64,000 nt of DNA from Pseudomonas fluorescens (GCF_902497855.1 NZ_CABVHU010000011.1:212698-276697), one strand, 5' to 3'; numbered from the stretch's first letter, positions 1 through 11,192 are shown. The notes: generated by a model from the letters alone, not told the origin. A program made the numbers and translations.

Positions 1-2257
<2,257 letters not shown>

Positions 2258-2268
2258 GCGGGCAAACA

Positions 2269-2300
2269 GGGGGCGGATGAAAATTCGCCCCCTTGTTGTT
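2269..2300 (+). terminator. Rho-independent terminator after gyrA
   Basis: A 7-bp G/C stem GGGGGCG (2269-2275) pairs with CGCCCCC (2286-2292) across a 10-nt loop and is followed by a T-rich stretch. It starts 12 bases after the gyrA stop codon and separates gyrA from serC. Confidence 0.8.
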
Positions 2301-2327
2301 TGTCCCTTTGGAAATACTGAAATCCCA

Positions 2328-2427
2328 TGTAGGAGCGAGCTTGCTCGCGATGGTCGTCAACGATAACGCAGGGCGTCTGGTGCACCCTTGCGCTCTCAGG
2401 TTTTTCGCGAGCAAGCTCGCTCCTACA
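2328..2427. repeat. REPIN-type REP pair (family 1, GAGCGAGCTTGCTCGCGA)
   Basis: Two inverted REP palindromes face each other: TGTAGGAGCGAGCTTGCTCG at the left and the reverse complement ending CTCGCTCCTACA at the right, about 55 nt apart. The inner arm begins GATGGTCGTCAACGATAACG, and nearly the same bases occur in the copies at 40411 and 48713. The unit fills the gap between gyrA and serC. Such units are typical of fluorescent pseudomonads and are mobilised by RAYT transposases; none is encoded here. Confidence 0.85.
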
Positions 2428-2458
2428 GTGTTACCACCAAATCAGAGCGAGATTGGAT

Positions 2459-3544
2459 GTGAGCAAGAGAGCCTATAACTTCTGCGCCGGTCCTGCGGCG
2501 CTTCCCGAAGCTGTCCTGCAGCGCGCCCAGGGTGAACTCCTTGATTGGCACGGCAAGGGCCTGTCGGTCATGGAAATGAGCCATCGCAGCGATGAGTTCG
2601 TGTCCATCGCCACCAAGGCCGAGCAGGATCTGCGTGATCTGCTGAATATCCCCTCGAACTATAAAGTGCTGTTCCTGCAGGGCGGCGCCAGTCAGCAATT
2701 CGCGCAGATTCCTCTGAACCTGTTGCCGGAAAGCGGCACCGCCGACTATATCGACACCGGTATCTGGTCGCAGAAAGCCATCGAAGAAGCGTCGCGCTAC
2801 GGCCACGTCAACGTTGCCGCTACCGCCAAGCCTTATGACTATTTCGCCATCCCCGGTCAGAACGAGTGGAACCTGTCCAAAGACGCGGCCTACGTTCACT
2901 ACGCACCGAACGAAACCATCGGCGGCCTGGAATTCCAGTGGATCCCGCAAACCGGTGACGTTCCGCTGGTGGCCGACATGTCCTCGGACATCCTCTCGCG
3001 TCCGATGGACATTTCGCGCTTCGGCATGATCTACGCCGGCGCCCAGAAGAACATCGGCCCGAGCGGCCTGGTCGTCACCATTATCCGCGAAGACCTGCTG
3101 GGTCGCGCCCGTTCGCTGTGCCCGACCATGCTCAACTACAAGGTCGCGGCCGATAACGGCTCGATGTACAACACTCCGCCAACCCTGGCCTGGTACCTGT
3201 CGGGCCTGGTGTTCGAGTGGCTGAAAGAGCAGGGTGGCGTCGAAGCCATCGGCAAGCTCAACGACGTGAAACAGCGCACGCTGTACGATTTCATCGACGC
3301 CAGCGGCCTGTACAGCAACCCGATCAACAAGTCGGACCGCTCGTGGATGAACGTGCCGTTCCGCCTGGCGGACGACCGTCTGGACAAGCCGTTCCTGGCC
3401 GGCGCCGACGAGCGTGGGCTGCTGAACCTCAAGGGTCACCGTTCCGTGGGCGGCATGCGTGCCTCCATCTATAACGCCGTCGATATCGTTGCGGTCAACG
3501 CACTGGTTTCGTACATGGCAGAGTTCGAGAAGGAACACGGCTAA
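2459..3544 (+). CDS. serC: Phosphoserine aminotransferase
   Basis: SerC converts 3-phosphohydroxypyruvate and glutamate to phosphoserine and 2-oxoglutarate, and also acts in pyridoxal-phosphate synthesis. It is a cytosolic class V, PLP-dependent aminotransferase. The N-terminal NFCAGPAALP motif and the PLP lysine in AGAQKNIGPSG (Lys197) are clear, and 361 residues is the family's usual length. I chose the GTG at 2459 (MSKRAYNF), preceded by a GAGCGAG ribosome-binding site. A TTG two codons upstream is a weaker option. Its stop overlaps the pheA start by one base (TAATG), implying translational coupling. It is the first gene of the serine/aromatic supraoperon. Confidence 0.96.
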   Translation: MSKRAYNFCAGPAALPEAVLQRAQGELLDWHGKGLSVMEMSHRSDEFVSIATKAEQDLRDLLNIPSNYKVLFLQGGASQQFAQIPLNLLPESGTADYIDTGIWSQKAIEEASRYGHVNVAATAKPYDYFAIPGQNEWNLSKDAAYVHYAPNETIGGLEFQWIPQTGDVPLVADMSSDILSRPMDISRFGMIYAGAQKNIGPSGLVVTIIREDLLGRARSLCPTMLNYKVAADNGSMYNTPPTLAWYLSGLVFEWLKEQGGVEAIGKLNDVKQRTLYDFIDASGLYSNPINKSDRSWMNVPFRLADDRLDKPFLAGADERGLLNLKGHRSVGGMRASIYNAVDIVAVNALVSYMAEFEKEHG

Positions 3545-4638
3545 TGTCTGAGCAAGAACTCAAGGCACTGCGCCTGCGCATTGATGCCCTGGACGAAAAA
3601 GTCCTGGAACTGATCAGTGAGCGCGCACGCTGCGCCCAGGAAGTTGCCCGGGTAAAGATGGCCTCGCTGGCCGAAGGCGAAGTGCCGGTGTTCTATCGTC
3701 CCGAGCGTGAAGCTCAGGTGCTCAAGCGCGTGATGGAGCGCAACCAGGGGCCGCTGGGCAACGAAGAGATGGCGCGGCTGTTCCGCGAAATCATGTCCTC
3801 GTGCCTGGCTCTCGAGCAGCCGCTGAAAGTGGCTTACCTCGGCCCTGAGGGGACCTTCACCCAGGCGGCGGCCATGAAACACTTCGGTCACGCGGTGATC
3901 AGCAAGCCGATGGCCGCCATCGACGAAGTGTTCCGTGAAGTCGCGGCCGGCGCGGTGAACTTTGGCGTGGTCCCGGTGGAAAACTCCACCGAAGGCGCGG
4001 TCAACCACACCCTCGACAGCTTCCTAGAGCACGACATGGTGATCTGTGGCGAAGTCGAGCTGCGGATTCACCACCACCTGTTGGTCGGTGAAAACACCAA
4101 GACCGACAGCATCAGCCGCATCTATTCCCACGCCCAGTCCCTGGCCCAGTGCCGCAAGTGGCTGGACGCCCATTACCCGAATGTCGAGCGCGTGGCGGTG
4201 TCCAGCAACGCCGAGGCGGCCAAGCGGGTCAAGGGCGAGTGGAACTCGGCGGCGATTGCCGGCGACATGGCGGCAGGTTTGTACGGGCTGACCCGTCTGG
4301 CGGAGAAAATCGAGGATCGCCCGGACAACTCCACGCGATTCCTGATGATCGGCAGCCAGGAAGTGCCGCCGACCGGCGACGACAAGACTTCGATCATCGT
4401 GTCCATGAGCAACAAGCCTGGCGCGCTGCACGAGTTGCTGGTGCCGTTCCACGATAACGGCATCGACCTGACGCGCATCGAGACCCGTCCGTCGCGCAGC
4501 GGTAAATGGACCTACGTGTTCTTCATCGATTTCGTCGGCCACCACCGCGATCCGCTGGTAAAAGGTGTGCTGGAAAAGATCAGTCAGGAAGCAGTGGCAC
4601 TCAAGGTGCTCGGTTCCTACCCGAAAGCAGTTCTATAA
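3544..4638 (+). CDS. pheA: Bifunctional chorismate mutase / prephenate dehydratase (P-protein)
   Basis: This cytosolic enzyme converts chorismate to prephenate and then to phenylpyruvate, committing carbon to phenylalanine. The order is an AroQ-type chorismate mutase (about residues 1-90), a prephenate dehydratase (about 95-275, with the signature NSTRF) and an ACT regulatory domain (about 285-364). In the ACT domain the usual ESRP phenylalanine-binding motif appears as ETRPSR, so feedback inhibition by phenylalanine is likely but not certain. The 364-residue length is normal for the family. It overlaps serC by one base and is followed 10 bases later by hisC. Confidence 0.96.
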   Translation: MSEQELKALRLRIDALDEKVLELISERARCAQEVARVKMASLAEGEVPVFYRPEREAQVLKRVMERNQGPLGNEEMARLFREIMSSCLALEQPLKVAYLGPEGTFTQAAAMKHFGHAVISKPMAAIDEVFREVAAGAVNFGVVPVENSTEGAVNHTLDSFLEHDMVICGEVELRIHHHLLVGENTKTDSISRIYSHAQSLAQCRKWLDAHYPNVERVAVSSNAEAAKRVKGEWNSAAIAGDMAAGLYGLTRLAEKIEDRPDNSTRFLMIGSQEVPPTGDDKTSIIVSMSNKPGALHELLVPFHDNGIDLTRIETRPSRSGKWTYVFFIDFVGHHRDPLVKGVLEKISQEAVALKVLGSYPKAVL

Positions 4639-4648
4639 GGGGTAGCAA

Positions 4649-5761
4649 ATGAGTGGCGACTTCCTCGCTCTGGCACAGCCGGGCGTGCAACAACTTTCGC
4701 CTTACGTTCCGGGCAAGCCCGTGGACGAACTGGCGCGCGAGCTGGACATCGATCCGGCCAGCATCGTCAAGCTGGCGAGCAACGAAAACCCGCTGGGCGC
4801 CAGTCCCAAGGCTCTGGCGGCGATTCGCGAAGCATTGGCCGAGCTGACCCGCTATCCGGACGGCAATGGTTTTGCGCTCAAGACCCTGCTGGCCGATCAG
4901 TGCCGCGTCGAGCTGAACCAGGTGACCCTGGGCAACGGTTCCAACGACATTCTCGAGCTGGTCGCGCGTGCCTATCTGGCGCCGGGCCTGAACGCAGTGT
5001 TCAGCGAGCACGCGTTCGCGGTCTACCCGATCGTGACCCAGGCCGTTGGGGCTGACGCGCGGGTTATCCCGGCCAAAGACTGGGGTCATGACCTGTCGGC
5101 CATGCTGGCCGCGATCGATGCCGATACCCGCGTGGTGTTCATCGCCAATCCGAACAACCCGACCGGGACCTGGTTCGGTGCCGAGGCGCTGGACGAGTTC
5201 CTGCAGGATGTGCCGGAGCACGTGCTGGTAGTGCTGGACGAGGCCTACATCGAATACGCCGAGGGCGGTGACTTGCCGGATGGCCTGGACTACCTGGCGG
5301 CGTACCCGAACCTGCTGGTCTCGCGCACCTTCTCCAAGGCCTATGGCCTGGCGGCGTTGCGGGTCGGTTATGGCTTGTCTACCGCAGTGGTCGCGGACGT
5401 GCTGAATCGCGTGCGTCAGCCGTTCAACGTCAATAGCCTGGCCCTGGCTGCGGCGTGCGCTGCGTTGCAAGACACCGATTACCTGGCCGAAAGCCGTCGC
5501 CTGAACGAGTCCGGCATGCAACAGCTGGAAGCAGGTTTCCGGGAGCTGGGGCTGAGCTGGATTCCATCCAAAGGCAACTTCATCTGCGTCGATCTGGGTC
5601 GTGTCGCGGCACCGGTCTTCCAGGGCCTGCTGCGCGAAGGCGTGATCGTGCGTCCGGTGGCCAACTACGGCCTGCCAAACCACCTGCGCGTCACCATCGG
5701 CCTGCCGGCGGAAAACAGCCGCTTCCTCGAGGCGCTGACCAAGGTCCTGGCCCGTGGTTGA
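4649..5761 (+). CDS. hisC: Histidinol-phosphate / aromatic aminotransferase
   Basis: This is a class I/II PLP-dependent aminotransferase of the HisC family, 370 residues. The PLP lysine is Lys230 in RTFSKAYGLAALRVGYG, and the substrate-side motif NPNNPTG is present. HisC makes histidinol phosphate. In this aromatic supraoperon, homologues (often called hisC2 or hisHb) also aminate phenylpyruvate and 4-hydroxyphenylpyruvate, so a broad-specificity aromatic role is inferred from position. A GGGG ribosome-binding site precedes the ATG, and the 3' end overlaps the tyrA-aroA start by 8 bases. Confidence 0.93.
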   Translation: MSGDFLALAQPGVQQLSPYVPGKPVDELARELDIDPASIVKLASNENPLGASPKALAAIREALAELTRYPDGNGFALKTLLADQCRVELNQVTLGNGSNDILELVARAYLAPGLNAVFSEHAFAVYPIVTQAVGADARVIPAKDWGHDLSAMLAAIDADTRVVFIANPNNPTGTWFGAEALDEFLQDVPEHVLVVLDEAYIEYAEGGDLPDGLDYLAAYPNLLVSRTFSKAYGLAALRVGYGLSTAVVADVLNRVRQPFNVNSLALAAACAALQDTDYLAESRRLNESGMQQLEAGFRELGLSWIPSKGNFICVDLGRVAAPVFQGLLREGVIVRPVANYGLPNHLRVTIGLPAENSRFLEALTKVLARG

Positions 5762-7997
5762 TGTTACGGCGCTGCACTCTACTACACCTGTGATCGGGCG
5801 CCTGGTGGTGGTCGGTCTGGGCTTGATCGGCGGCTCGTTTGCCAAGGGCTTGCGTGCTAGCGGCCTGTGCCGCGAAGTGGTCGGGGTCGATCTCGACCCG
5901 CAGTCGCGCAAGCTGGCAGTCGAGTTGGGCGTGGTGGACCGTTGCGAAGAAGACCTGGCCGCCGCTTGCCAGGGCGCCGACGTGATTCAACTGGCCGTGC
6001 CGATCCTCGCCATGGAAAAAATGCTCGGCCGCCTGGCCGGCATGAACCTGGGGCAAGCGATTCTGACCGACGTCGGCAGCGCCAAGGGCAACGTCGTGCG
6101 TGCGGCAACCGCCGCGTTCGGTGGCATGCCGGCGCGTTTTGTGCCGGGCCATCCGATTGCCGGTTCCGAGCAGAGCGGGGTGGAAGCCTCCAATGCCGAC
6201 CTGTTCCGCCGCCATAAAGTGATACTGACCCCGCTGGATCAAACCGATCCGGCAGCCTTGGCCGTGGTCGACCGCCTGTGGCGCGAACTGGGCGCCGATG
6301 TCGAGCACATGCAGGTCGAGCGTCACGACGAAGTGTTGGCGGCAACCAGCCATTTGCCGCACTTGTTGGCGTTCGGCCTGGTCGATTCATTGGCCAAGCG
6401 CAATGAAAACCTTGAGATCTTCCGTTACGCTGCCGGCGGTTTCCGCGATTTCACAAGAATCGCGGGGAGCGACCCGGTCATGTGGCACGACATCTTCCTC
6501 GCCAACCGCGAAGCTGTCCTGCGCACACTCGATACATTTCGCAGCGACCTCGACGCCTTGCGCGACGCGGTCGATGCAGGGGATGGGCACCAATTGTTGG
6601 GCGTGTTCACGCGCGCCCGGGTTGCCCGCGAACATTTCAGTAAAATCCTGGCCCGCCGGGCTTATGTGGACGCTATGAATTCCAACGACCTGATTTTCCT
6701 GGCACAACCTGGTGGCCGCCTGACTGGGCGGATTCGTGTACCGGGCGATAAATCGATTTCCCACCGCTCGATCATGCTGGGCTCCCTGGCCGACGGCGTC
6801 ACCGAAGTCGAAGGCTTCCTCGAGGGCGAAGACGCCCTGGCGACCTTGCAAGCCTTCCGCGACATGGGGGTGGTGATCGAAGGTCCGCACCACGGTCGCG
6901 TGACCATTCACGGCGTCGGCCTGCACGGTCTGAAACCAGCGCCGGGCCCGATCTACCTGGGCAACTCCGGCACCTCGATGCGCCTGCTGTCTGGCCTGTT
7001 GGCTGCACAGGACTTCGACAGCACCCTGACCGGTGACGCATCGCTGTCCAAGCGCCCGATGAATCGCGTGGCCAATCCGCTGCGTGAAATGGGCGCCGTG
7101 ATCGAGACCGCCGCCGAAGGTCGTCCACCGATGACCATTCGGGGCGGCAACAAGCTCAAGGGCCTGACCTACACCATGCCGATGGCCAGCGCCCAGGTGA
7201 AATCCTGCCTGCTGCTGGCGGGTTTGTACGCCGAAGGCAAGACCACCGTCACCGAGCCTGCACCGACCCGCGACCACACCGAGCGCATGCTGCGTGGCTT
7301 CGGCTACCCGGTCAGCGTCAACGGCGCTACGGCGTCGGTCGAGTCCGGCCACAAGTTGACCGCCACCCACATTGAAGTCCCGGGCGATATTTCCTCTTCC
7401 GCGTTCTTCCTGGTGGCCGCTTCGATCGCCGAAGGTTCGGAACTGGTGCTCGAGCACGTCGGCATCAACCCGACCCGTACCGGCGTGATCGACATCCTGC
7501 GTCTGATGGGCGCTGACATCACCCTGGAAAACCAGCGTGAAGTCGGCGGCGAGCCGGTAGCGGACCTGCGCGTACGTGCAGCTAAACTCAAGGGTATCGA
7601 GATTCCCGAAGCGCTGGTTCCGCTGGCCATCGATGAGTTCCCGGTGCTGTTCGTGGCCGCGGCCTGTGCCGAAGGGCGGACTATCCTGCGCGGCGCTGAA
7701 GAGCTGCGAGTGAAGGAGTCGGACCGGATCCAGGTCATGGCCGATGGCTTGCTGGCGCTGGGTGTCAAATGCGAACCGACTCCGGACGGCATCATCATCG
7801 ACGGCGGCCAGATCGGCGGCGGCGAAGTGCATGGTCACGGCGATCACCGGATTGCCATGGCCTTCAGCGTGGCCTCGCTGCGCGCCACTGCGCCGATCCG
7901 CATCCATGACTGTGCCAACGTCGCGACGTCGTTCCCGAACTTCCTTGCGTTGTGCGCGCAGGTCGGTATCCGTGTAGCACAAGAGGCTCAGTCGTGA
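5754..7997 (+). CDS. tyrA-aroA: Prephenate dehydrogenase - EPSP synthase fusion (TyrA-AroA)
   Basis: One uninterrupted 747-codon frame carries two enzymes. Residues about 15-295 are a NAD(P)-dependent cyclohexadienyl/prephenate dehydrogenase for tyrosine synthesis, with the nucleotide fold GLGLIGGSFA. Residues from about Met308 to the end are 5-enolpyruvylshikimate-3-phosphate synthase, with GDKSISHR, LGNSGTSMRLL and RVKESDRI. AroA makes the last shikimate-pathway intermediate before chorismate, so the fusion joins a step upstream and a step downstream of chorismate. I used the GTG at 5754, which overlaps hisC. An internal Met308 could give free AroA if reinitiated. The fusion is known in pseudomonads and is not an assembly artefact. 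Confidence 0.95.
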   Translation: MVDVTALHSTTPVIGRLVVVGLGLIGGSFAKGLRASGLCREVVGVDLDPQSRKLAVELGVVDRCEEDLAAACQGADVIQLAVPILAMEKMLGRLAGMNLGQAILTDVGSAKGNVVRAATAAFGGMPARFVPGHPIAGSEQSGVEASNADLFRRHKVILTPLDQTDPAALAVVDRLWRELGADVEHMQVERHDEVLAATSHLPHLLAFGLVDSLAKRNENLEIFRYAAGGFRDFTRIAGSDPVMWHDIFLANREAVLRTLDTFRSDLDALRDAVDAGDGHQLLGVFTRARVAREHFSKILARRAYVDAMNSNDLIFLAQPGGRLTGRIRVPGDKSISHRSIMLGSLADGVTEVEGFLEGEDALATLQAFRDMGVVIEGPHHGRVTIHGVGLHGLKPAPGPIYLGNSGTSMRLLSGLLAAQDFDSTLTGDASLSKRPMNRVANPLREMGAVIETAAEGRPPMTIRGGNKLKGLTYTMPMASAQVKSCLLLAGLYAEGKTTVTEPAPTRDHTERMLRGFGYPVSVNGATASVESGHKLTATHIEVPGDISSSAFFLVAASIAEGSELVLEHVGINPTRTGVIDILRLMGADITLENQREVGGEPVADLRVRAAKLKGIEIPEALVPLAIDEFPVLFVAAACAEGRTILRGAEELRVKESDRIQVMADGLLALGVKCEPTPDGIIIDGGQIGGGEVHGHGDHRIAMAFSVASLRATAPIRIHDCANVATSFPNFLALCAQVGIRVAQEAQS

Positions 7998-8683
7998 AAA
8001 TCATCGCACCGGTCATCACCATTGATGGGCCAAGCGGCTCTGGCAAAGGCACGGTCGCCGGGATTCTGGCCAAGCGTCTGGGCTGGAACCTGCTGGACTC
8101 CGGTGCGCTTTATCGACTGCTGGCGTTCGCGGCGTATAACCACGGCGTCGACCTGACCAATGAAGAGCTGCTCAAGAAACTCGCCGCTCATCTGGACGTG
8201 CAGTTCATCGCGGCGACCGACGGTCAACTGCAGCGCATCATCCTTGAGGGTGACGAGGTCAGCGATGTCATCCGCACCGAGAGTATCGGTTCGGGTGCCT
8301 CCCAGGTCGCGGCGCTGCCCGCCGTGCGTGAGGCGCTGCTGCAGCGCCAGCGTGCATTCCAGGAAGCCCCGGGCCTGGTTGCCGACGGTCGCGACATGGG
8401 CACGGTGGTGTTTCCCGGCGCTCCGCTGAAGATATTCCTCACTGCCAGTGCCGAAGAGCGTGCGCGCCGTCGATACTTGCAGTTGAAGGACAAAGTCGAT
8501 GGTGTTAGTCTGTCGAGTCTGCTAGATGAGATCCGTGCACGCGATGAGCGTGACACCCAGCGCGCAGTGGCCCCGCTCAAGCCGGCGGCCGACGCGATAC
8601 AGCTGGATTCCACGGAGTTGTCCATCGAACAGGTGCTTGAACGCATCATGAGCGAGATCGCAATTCGCGATATCGCCGGGTGA
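7994..8683 (+). CDS. cmk: Cytidylate kinase
   Basis: Cmk phosphorylates CMP and dCMP with ATP in pyrimidine nucleotide salvage, in the cytosol. The P-loop GPSGSGKGT lies about residues 11-19, followed by the conserved LDSGALYRL and DGRDMGTVVFP segments. The GTG at 7994 overlaps the TGA of tyrA-aroA (GTGA) and gives 229 residues, the usual size. A longer in-frame extension from 7952 exists but lies inside aroA. The cmk-rpsA order is conserved widely in Gammaproteobacteria. Confidence 0.95.
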   Translation: MKIIAPVITIDGPSGSGKGTVAGILAKRLGWNLLDSGALYRLLAFAAYNHGVDLTNEELLKKLAAHLDVQFIAATDGQLQRIILEGDEVSDVIRTESIGSGASQVAALPAVREALLQRQRAFQEAPGLVADGRDMGTVVFPGAPLKIFLTASAEERARRRYLQLKDKVDGVSLSSLLDEIRARDERDTQRAVAPLKPAADAIQLDSTELSIEQVLERIMSEIAIRDIAG

Positions 8684-8803
8684 CCAAGAAACGACCCAGG
8701 GGACCAGTCATAGTCCTGTGTCGCTTCTTTAAATGAACGTAACCCACGTCGTCTGGGATGTGGAGCTGGGCGTATCCTTCGCCCTTATTCAACAGGAATT
8801 AAA
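8684..8803 (+). promoter_or_regulatory. rpsA leader region
   Basis: The 120-bp gap between cmk and rpsA contains partly complementary segments (ACCCAGGGGACCAG... and ...TAGTCCTGTGTCG) and ends in a purine-rich AACAGGAATTAAAATG start site. In E. coli the rpsA leader folds for S1 autoregulation. A similar role here is inferred from position only. Confidence 0.35.
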
Positions 8804-10498
8804 ATGAGCGAAAGCTTTGCGGAACTCTTTGAAGAAAGCCTAAAAACCCTGAACCTTCAGGCAGGCTCCATCATCACCGGTGTTATCGTTGATATCGATT
8901 ACCAGGCTCGCTGGGTAACCGTTCACGCTGGCCTGAAGTCTGAAGCACTCATCCCGCTTGAGCAGTTCTACAACGATGCTGGCGAACTGACAATCAACGT
9001 CGGTGACGAAGTTCACGTTGCTCTGGACTCGGTTGAAGACGGCTTTGGCGAGACCAAGCTGTCCCGTGAAAAAGCCAAGCGCGCTGAATGCTGGATTGTT
9101 CTGGAAGCAGCCTTCGCAGCCGAAGAAGTGGTCAAGGGCGTTATCAACGGTAAGGTTAAAGGCGGCTTCACAGTCGACGTTAACGGCATCCGTGCGTTCC
9201 TGCCAGGTTCTCTGGTTGACGTCCGTCCTGTGCGCGACACCACGCACCTGGAAGGCAAAGAGCTGGAATTCAAGGTCATCAAGCTGGACCAGAAGCGCAA
9301 CAACGTTGTCGTTTCCCGTCGTAGCGTCCTGGAAGCCGAGAACTCCGCCGAGCGCGAAGCTCTGCTGGAATCCTTGCAGGAAGGCCAACAAGTCAAAGGT
9401 ATCGTCAAAAACCTCACCGATTACGGCGCATTCGTCGATCTGGGTGGCGTCGATGGCCTGCTGCACATTACCGACATGGCTTGGAAGCGTATCAAGCATC
9501 CTTCCGAAATCGTCAACGTTGGCGACGAGATCGATGTCAAGGTTCTGAAGTACGATCGCGAACGCAATCGTGTTTCCCTGGGCCTCAAGCAACTGGGCGA
9601 AGATCCATGGGTTGCTATCAAAGCCCGTTACCCAGAAAGCACTCGCGTTACCGCTCGTGTAACCAACCTGACCGACTACGGCTGCTTCGCTGAGCTGGAA
9701 GAAGGCGTTGAAGGCCTGGTACACGTTTCGGAAATGGACTGGACCAACAAGAACATCCACCCTTCGAAAGTCGTACAAGTCGGCGACGAAGTGGAAGTCA
9801 TGGTTCTGGACATCGACGAAGAGCGTCGTCGTATCTCCCTCGGCATCAAGCAGTGCAAATCTAACCCATGGGAAGATTTCTCTGGCCAGTTCAACAAGGG
9901 CGATAAAATCTCCGGCACCATCAAGTCGATCACCGATTTCGGTATCTTCATTGGTCTGGACGGCGGCATCGACGGTCTGGTTCACCTGTCCGACATCTCC
10001 TGGAACGAAGTGGGCGAAGAAGCCGTACGCCGCTTCAAGAAGGGCGACGAGCTGGACACCGTTATCCTGTCTGTTGACCCAGAGCGCGAGCGCATCTCCC
10101 TGGGTATCAAGCAACTGGAAAGCGATCCGTTCTCCGAGTACGTTCAAGAGAACGACAAAGGCGCAATCGTTAAAGGCATCGTGAAAGAAGTTGACGCCAA
10201 AGGCGCCATCATCACTCTGGCCGACGATATCGAAGCGACTCTGAAAGCCTCCGAAATCAGCCGTGACCGCGTTGAAGACGCGCGCAACGTTCTGAAAGAA
10301 GGCGAAGAAGTAGAAGCCAAGATCATCAGCGTTGACCGCAAGAGCCGTGTAATCCAGCTCTCCATCAAGTCGAAAGACGTTGAAGAAGAGAAAGAAGCAA
10401 TCCAGAGCCTGCGCGACAAGCCAGCTTCGGACACTGCTGCTCCTGGTCCTACCACTCTGGGCGACCTGTTGCGTGCACAAATGGAAAAACAGAACTAA
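8804..10498 (+). CDS. rpsA: 30S ribosomal protein S1
   Basis: S1 binds mRNA leaders and delivers them to the 30S subunit. Six S1 (OB-fold) repeats follow one another over the 564 residues. The first two (about 20-86 and 105-170) are the divergent ribosome-binding pair. The next four (about 190-260, 277-347, 364-434 and 451-520) show the typical GxVxxxxDFGxFVxL and GLVHxS patterns. Codon use is strongly biased, as for a highly expressed gene. An AGGA ribosome-binding site precedes the ATG, and a perfect terminator follows. Confidence 0.98.
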   Translation: MSESFAELFEESLKTLNLQAGSIITGVIVDIDYQARWVTVHAGLKSEALIPLEQFYNDAGELTINVGDEVHVALDSVEDGFGETKLSREKAKRAECWIVLEAAFAAEEVVKGVINGKVKGGFTVDVNGIRAFLPGSLVDVRPVRDTTHLEGKELEFKVIKLDQKRNNVVVSRRSVLEAENSAEREALLESLQEGQQVKGIVKNLTDYGAFVDLGGVDGLLHITDMAWKRIKHPSEIVNVGDEIDVKVLKYDRERNRVSLGLKQLGEDPWVAIKARYPESTRVTARVTNLTDYGCFAELEEGVEGLVHVSEMDWTNKNIHPSKVVQVGDEVEVMVLDIDEERRRISLGIKQCKSNPWEDFSGQFNKGDKISGTIKSITDFGIFIGLDGGIDGLVHLSDISWNEVGEEAVRRFKKGDELDTVILSVDPERERISLGIKQLESDPFSEYVQENDKGAIVKGIVKEVDAKGAIITLADDIEATLKASEISRDRVEDARNVLKEGEEVEAKIISVDRKSRVIQLSIKSKDVEEEKEAIQSLRDKPASDTAAPGPTTLGDLLRAQMEKQN

Positions 10499-10520
10499 GT
10501 TCTGTCAGACCATAGAAAAA

Positions 10521-10544
10521 GGGCGACTTCGGTCGCCCTTTTTT
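10521..10544 (+). terminator. Rho-independent terminator after rpsA
   Basis: A perfect 7-bp stem GGGCGAC / GTCGCCC closes a stable TTCG tetraloop (10521-10538) and is followed by six T residues. It lies 22 bases after the rpsA stop codon. Confidence 0.93.
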
Positions 10545-10569
10545 GTGCCTGCGATTTGGCGAACGCACC

Positions 10570-10665
10570 GCTGTAGGAGTTGCCGCAAGCTCGAGCCGCG
10601 TTCGGACGATCTTTTGATCTTCTGCCGCTCCCCTGCATCCTGCGATGAACCGCGGTCCCCTCGAG
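10570..10665. repeat. REP-type palindromic sequence (family 3) downstream of rpsA
   Basis: The sequence CTGTAGGAGTTGCCGCAAGC is followed by GACGATCTTTTGATCTTCTG and then by partly complementary GC-rich bases up to about 10665. The GATCTTTTGATCTT element recurs at 35390-35403 and 52524-52537, next to other TAGGAGC/GCTCCTA palindromes. This marks a repeat family distinct from the GCTTGC type. Confidence 0.6.
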
Positions 10666-10761
10666 CTGTCTCTTTCTTTAACAGGATCAATCGTTTAATT
10701 GCAGCTAGTCTATAGCTGAAGTAAACGACAGTCGGGCAACGCGTCCGGCATAAGGAAGTGA

Positions 10762-11040
10762 ATGAACAAGCTCATTGTCGCAGTGGCAGTACTGGCATTG
10801 GCGGGTTGTACCACTAACGTCAAGACACACGCAAAACGCGGGGTCAGTGGCATCGAGGTCGATTGCTCCGGGCTTGGCTCAGGCTGGGAGAAGTGCCGCA
10901 AACGAGCGGACAAGGAGTGCAAGGGCGCTGGCTATAAAGTCGTGACAAGGTCCGATGATGCCAAGGAAGAGGATGAATATCCTTTCGGCTTCAATCCTGC
11001 CGGCTACCTGACCCGCACCATGCTGGTTATCTGCAGATGA
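10762..11040 (+). CDS. Small predicted lipoprotein of unknown function
   Basis: This gene encodes 92 residues with a short lipoprotein signal peptide: MNK, a hydrophobic stretch and the lipobox LALAGC, with Cys16 as the lipidated residue. The mature part is small and polar, and contains four further cysteines (CSG, EKCRK, KECKG, VICR) that could form two disulfides in the periplasm. An AAGGAAG ribosome-binding site precedes the ATG. It stands alone between rpsA and ihfB and I do not recognise the family. Confidence 0.75.
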   Translation: MNKLIVAVAVLALAGCTTNVKTHAKRGVSGIEVDCSGLGSGWEKCRKRADKECKGAGYKVVTRSDDAKEEDEYPFGFNPAGYLTRTMLVICR

Positions 11041-11192
11041 GCCAATAAGGGAGCGATCGGCATCCACTTGTTCCACAAAGGGGTCGTTCACAGCTGGTAA
11101 AGATATGTGAAAACTCGGGCTGTTCAAATCCATCCGGGCGTGCTAAAACCTTTGAAGCGCTGATCTAGCTGCTTGAAAAAGAAGGGAAAAAT

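Noticed and set aside
2423..3538. Long minus-strand open frame opposite serC
   Set aside because: It is an antisense shadow of serC; the plus-strand protein has clear aminotransferase motifs and the minus frame has no recognisable domain or ribosome-binding site.
6387..7982. 531-codon minus-strand frame opposite tyrA-aroA
   Set aside because: It mirrors the GC-rich codon pattern of the fusion gene, and its residue content (many His, Gln, Arg) is typical of antisense frames.
8840..10480. 546-codon minus-strand frame opposite rpsA
   Set aside because: rpsA on the plus strand is certain and highly expressed; the opposite frame is only its shadow.
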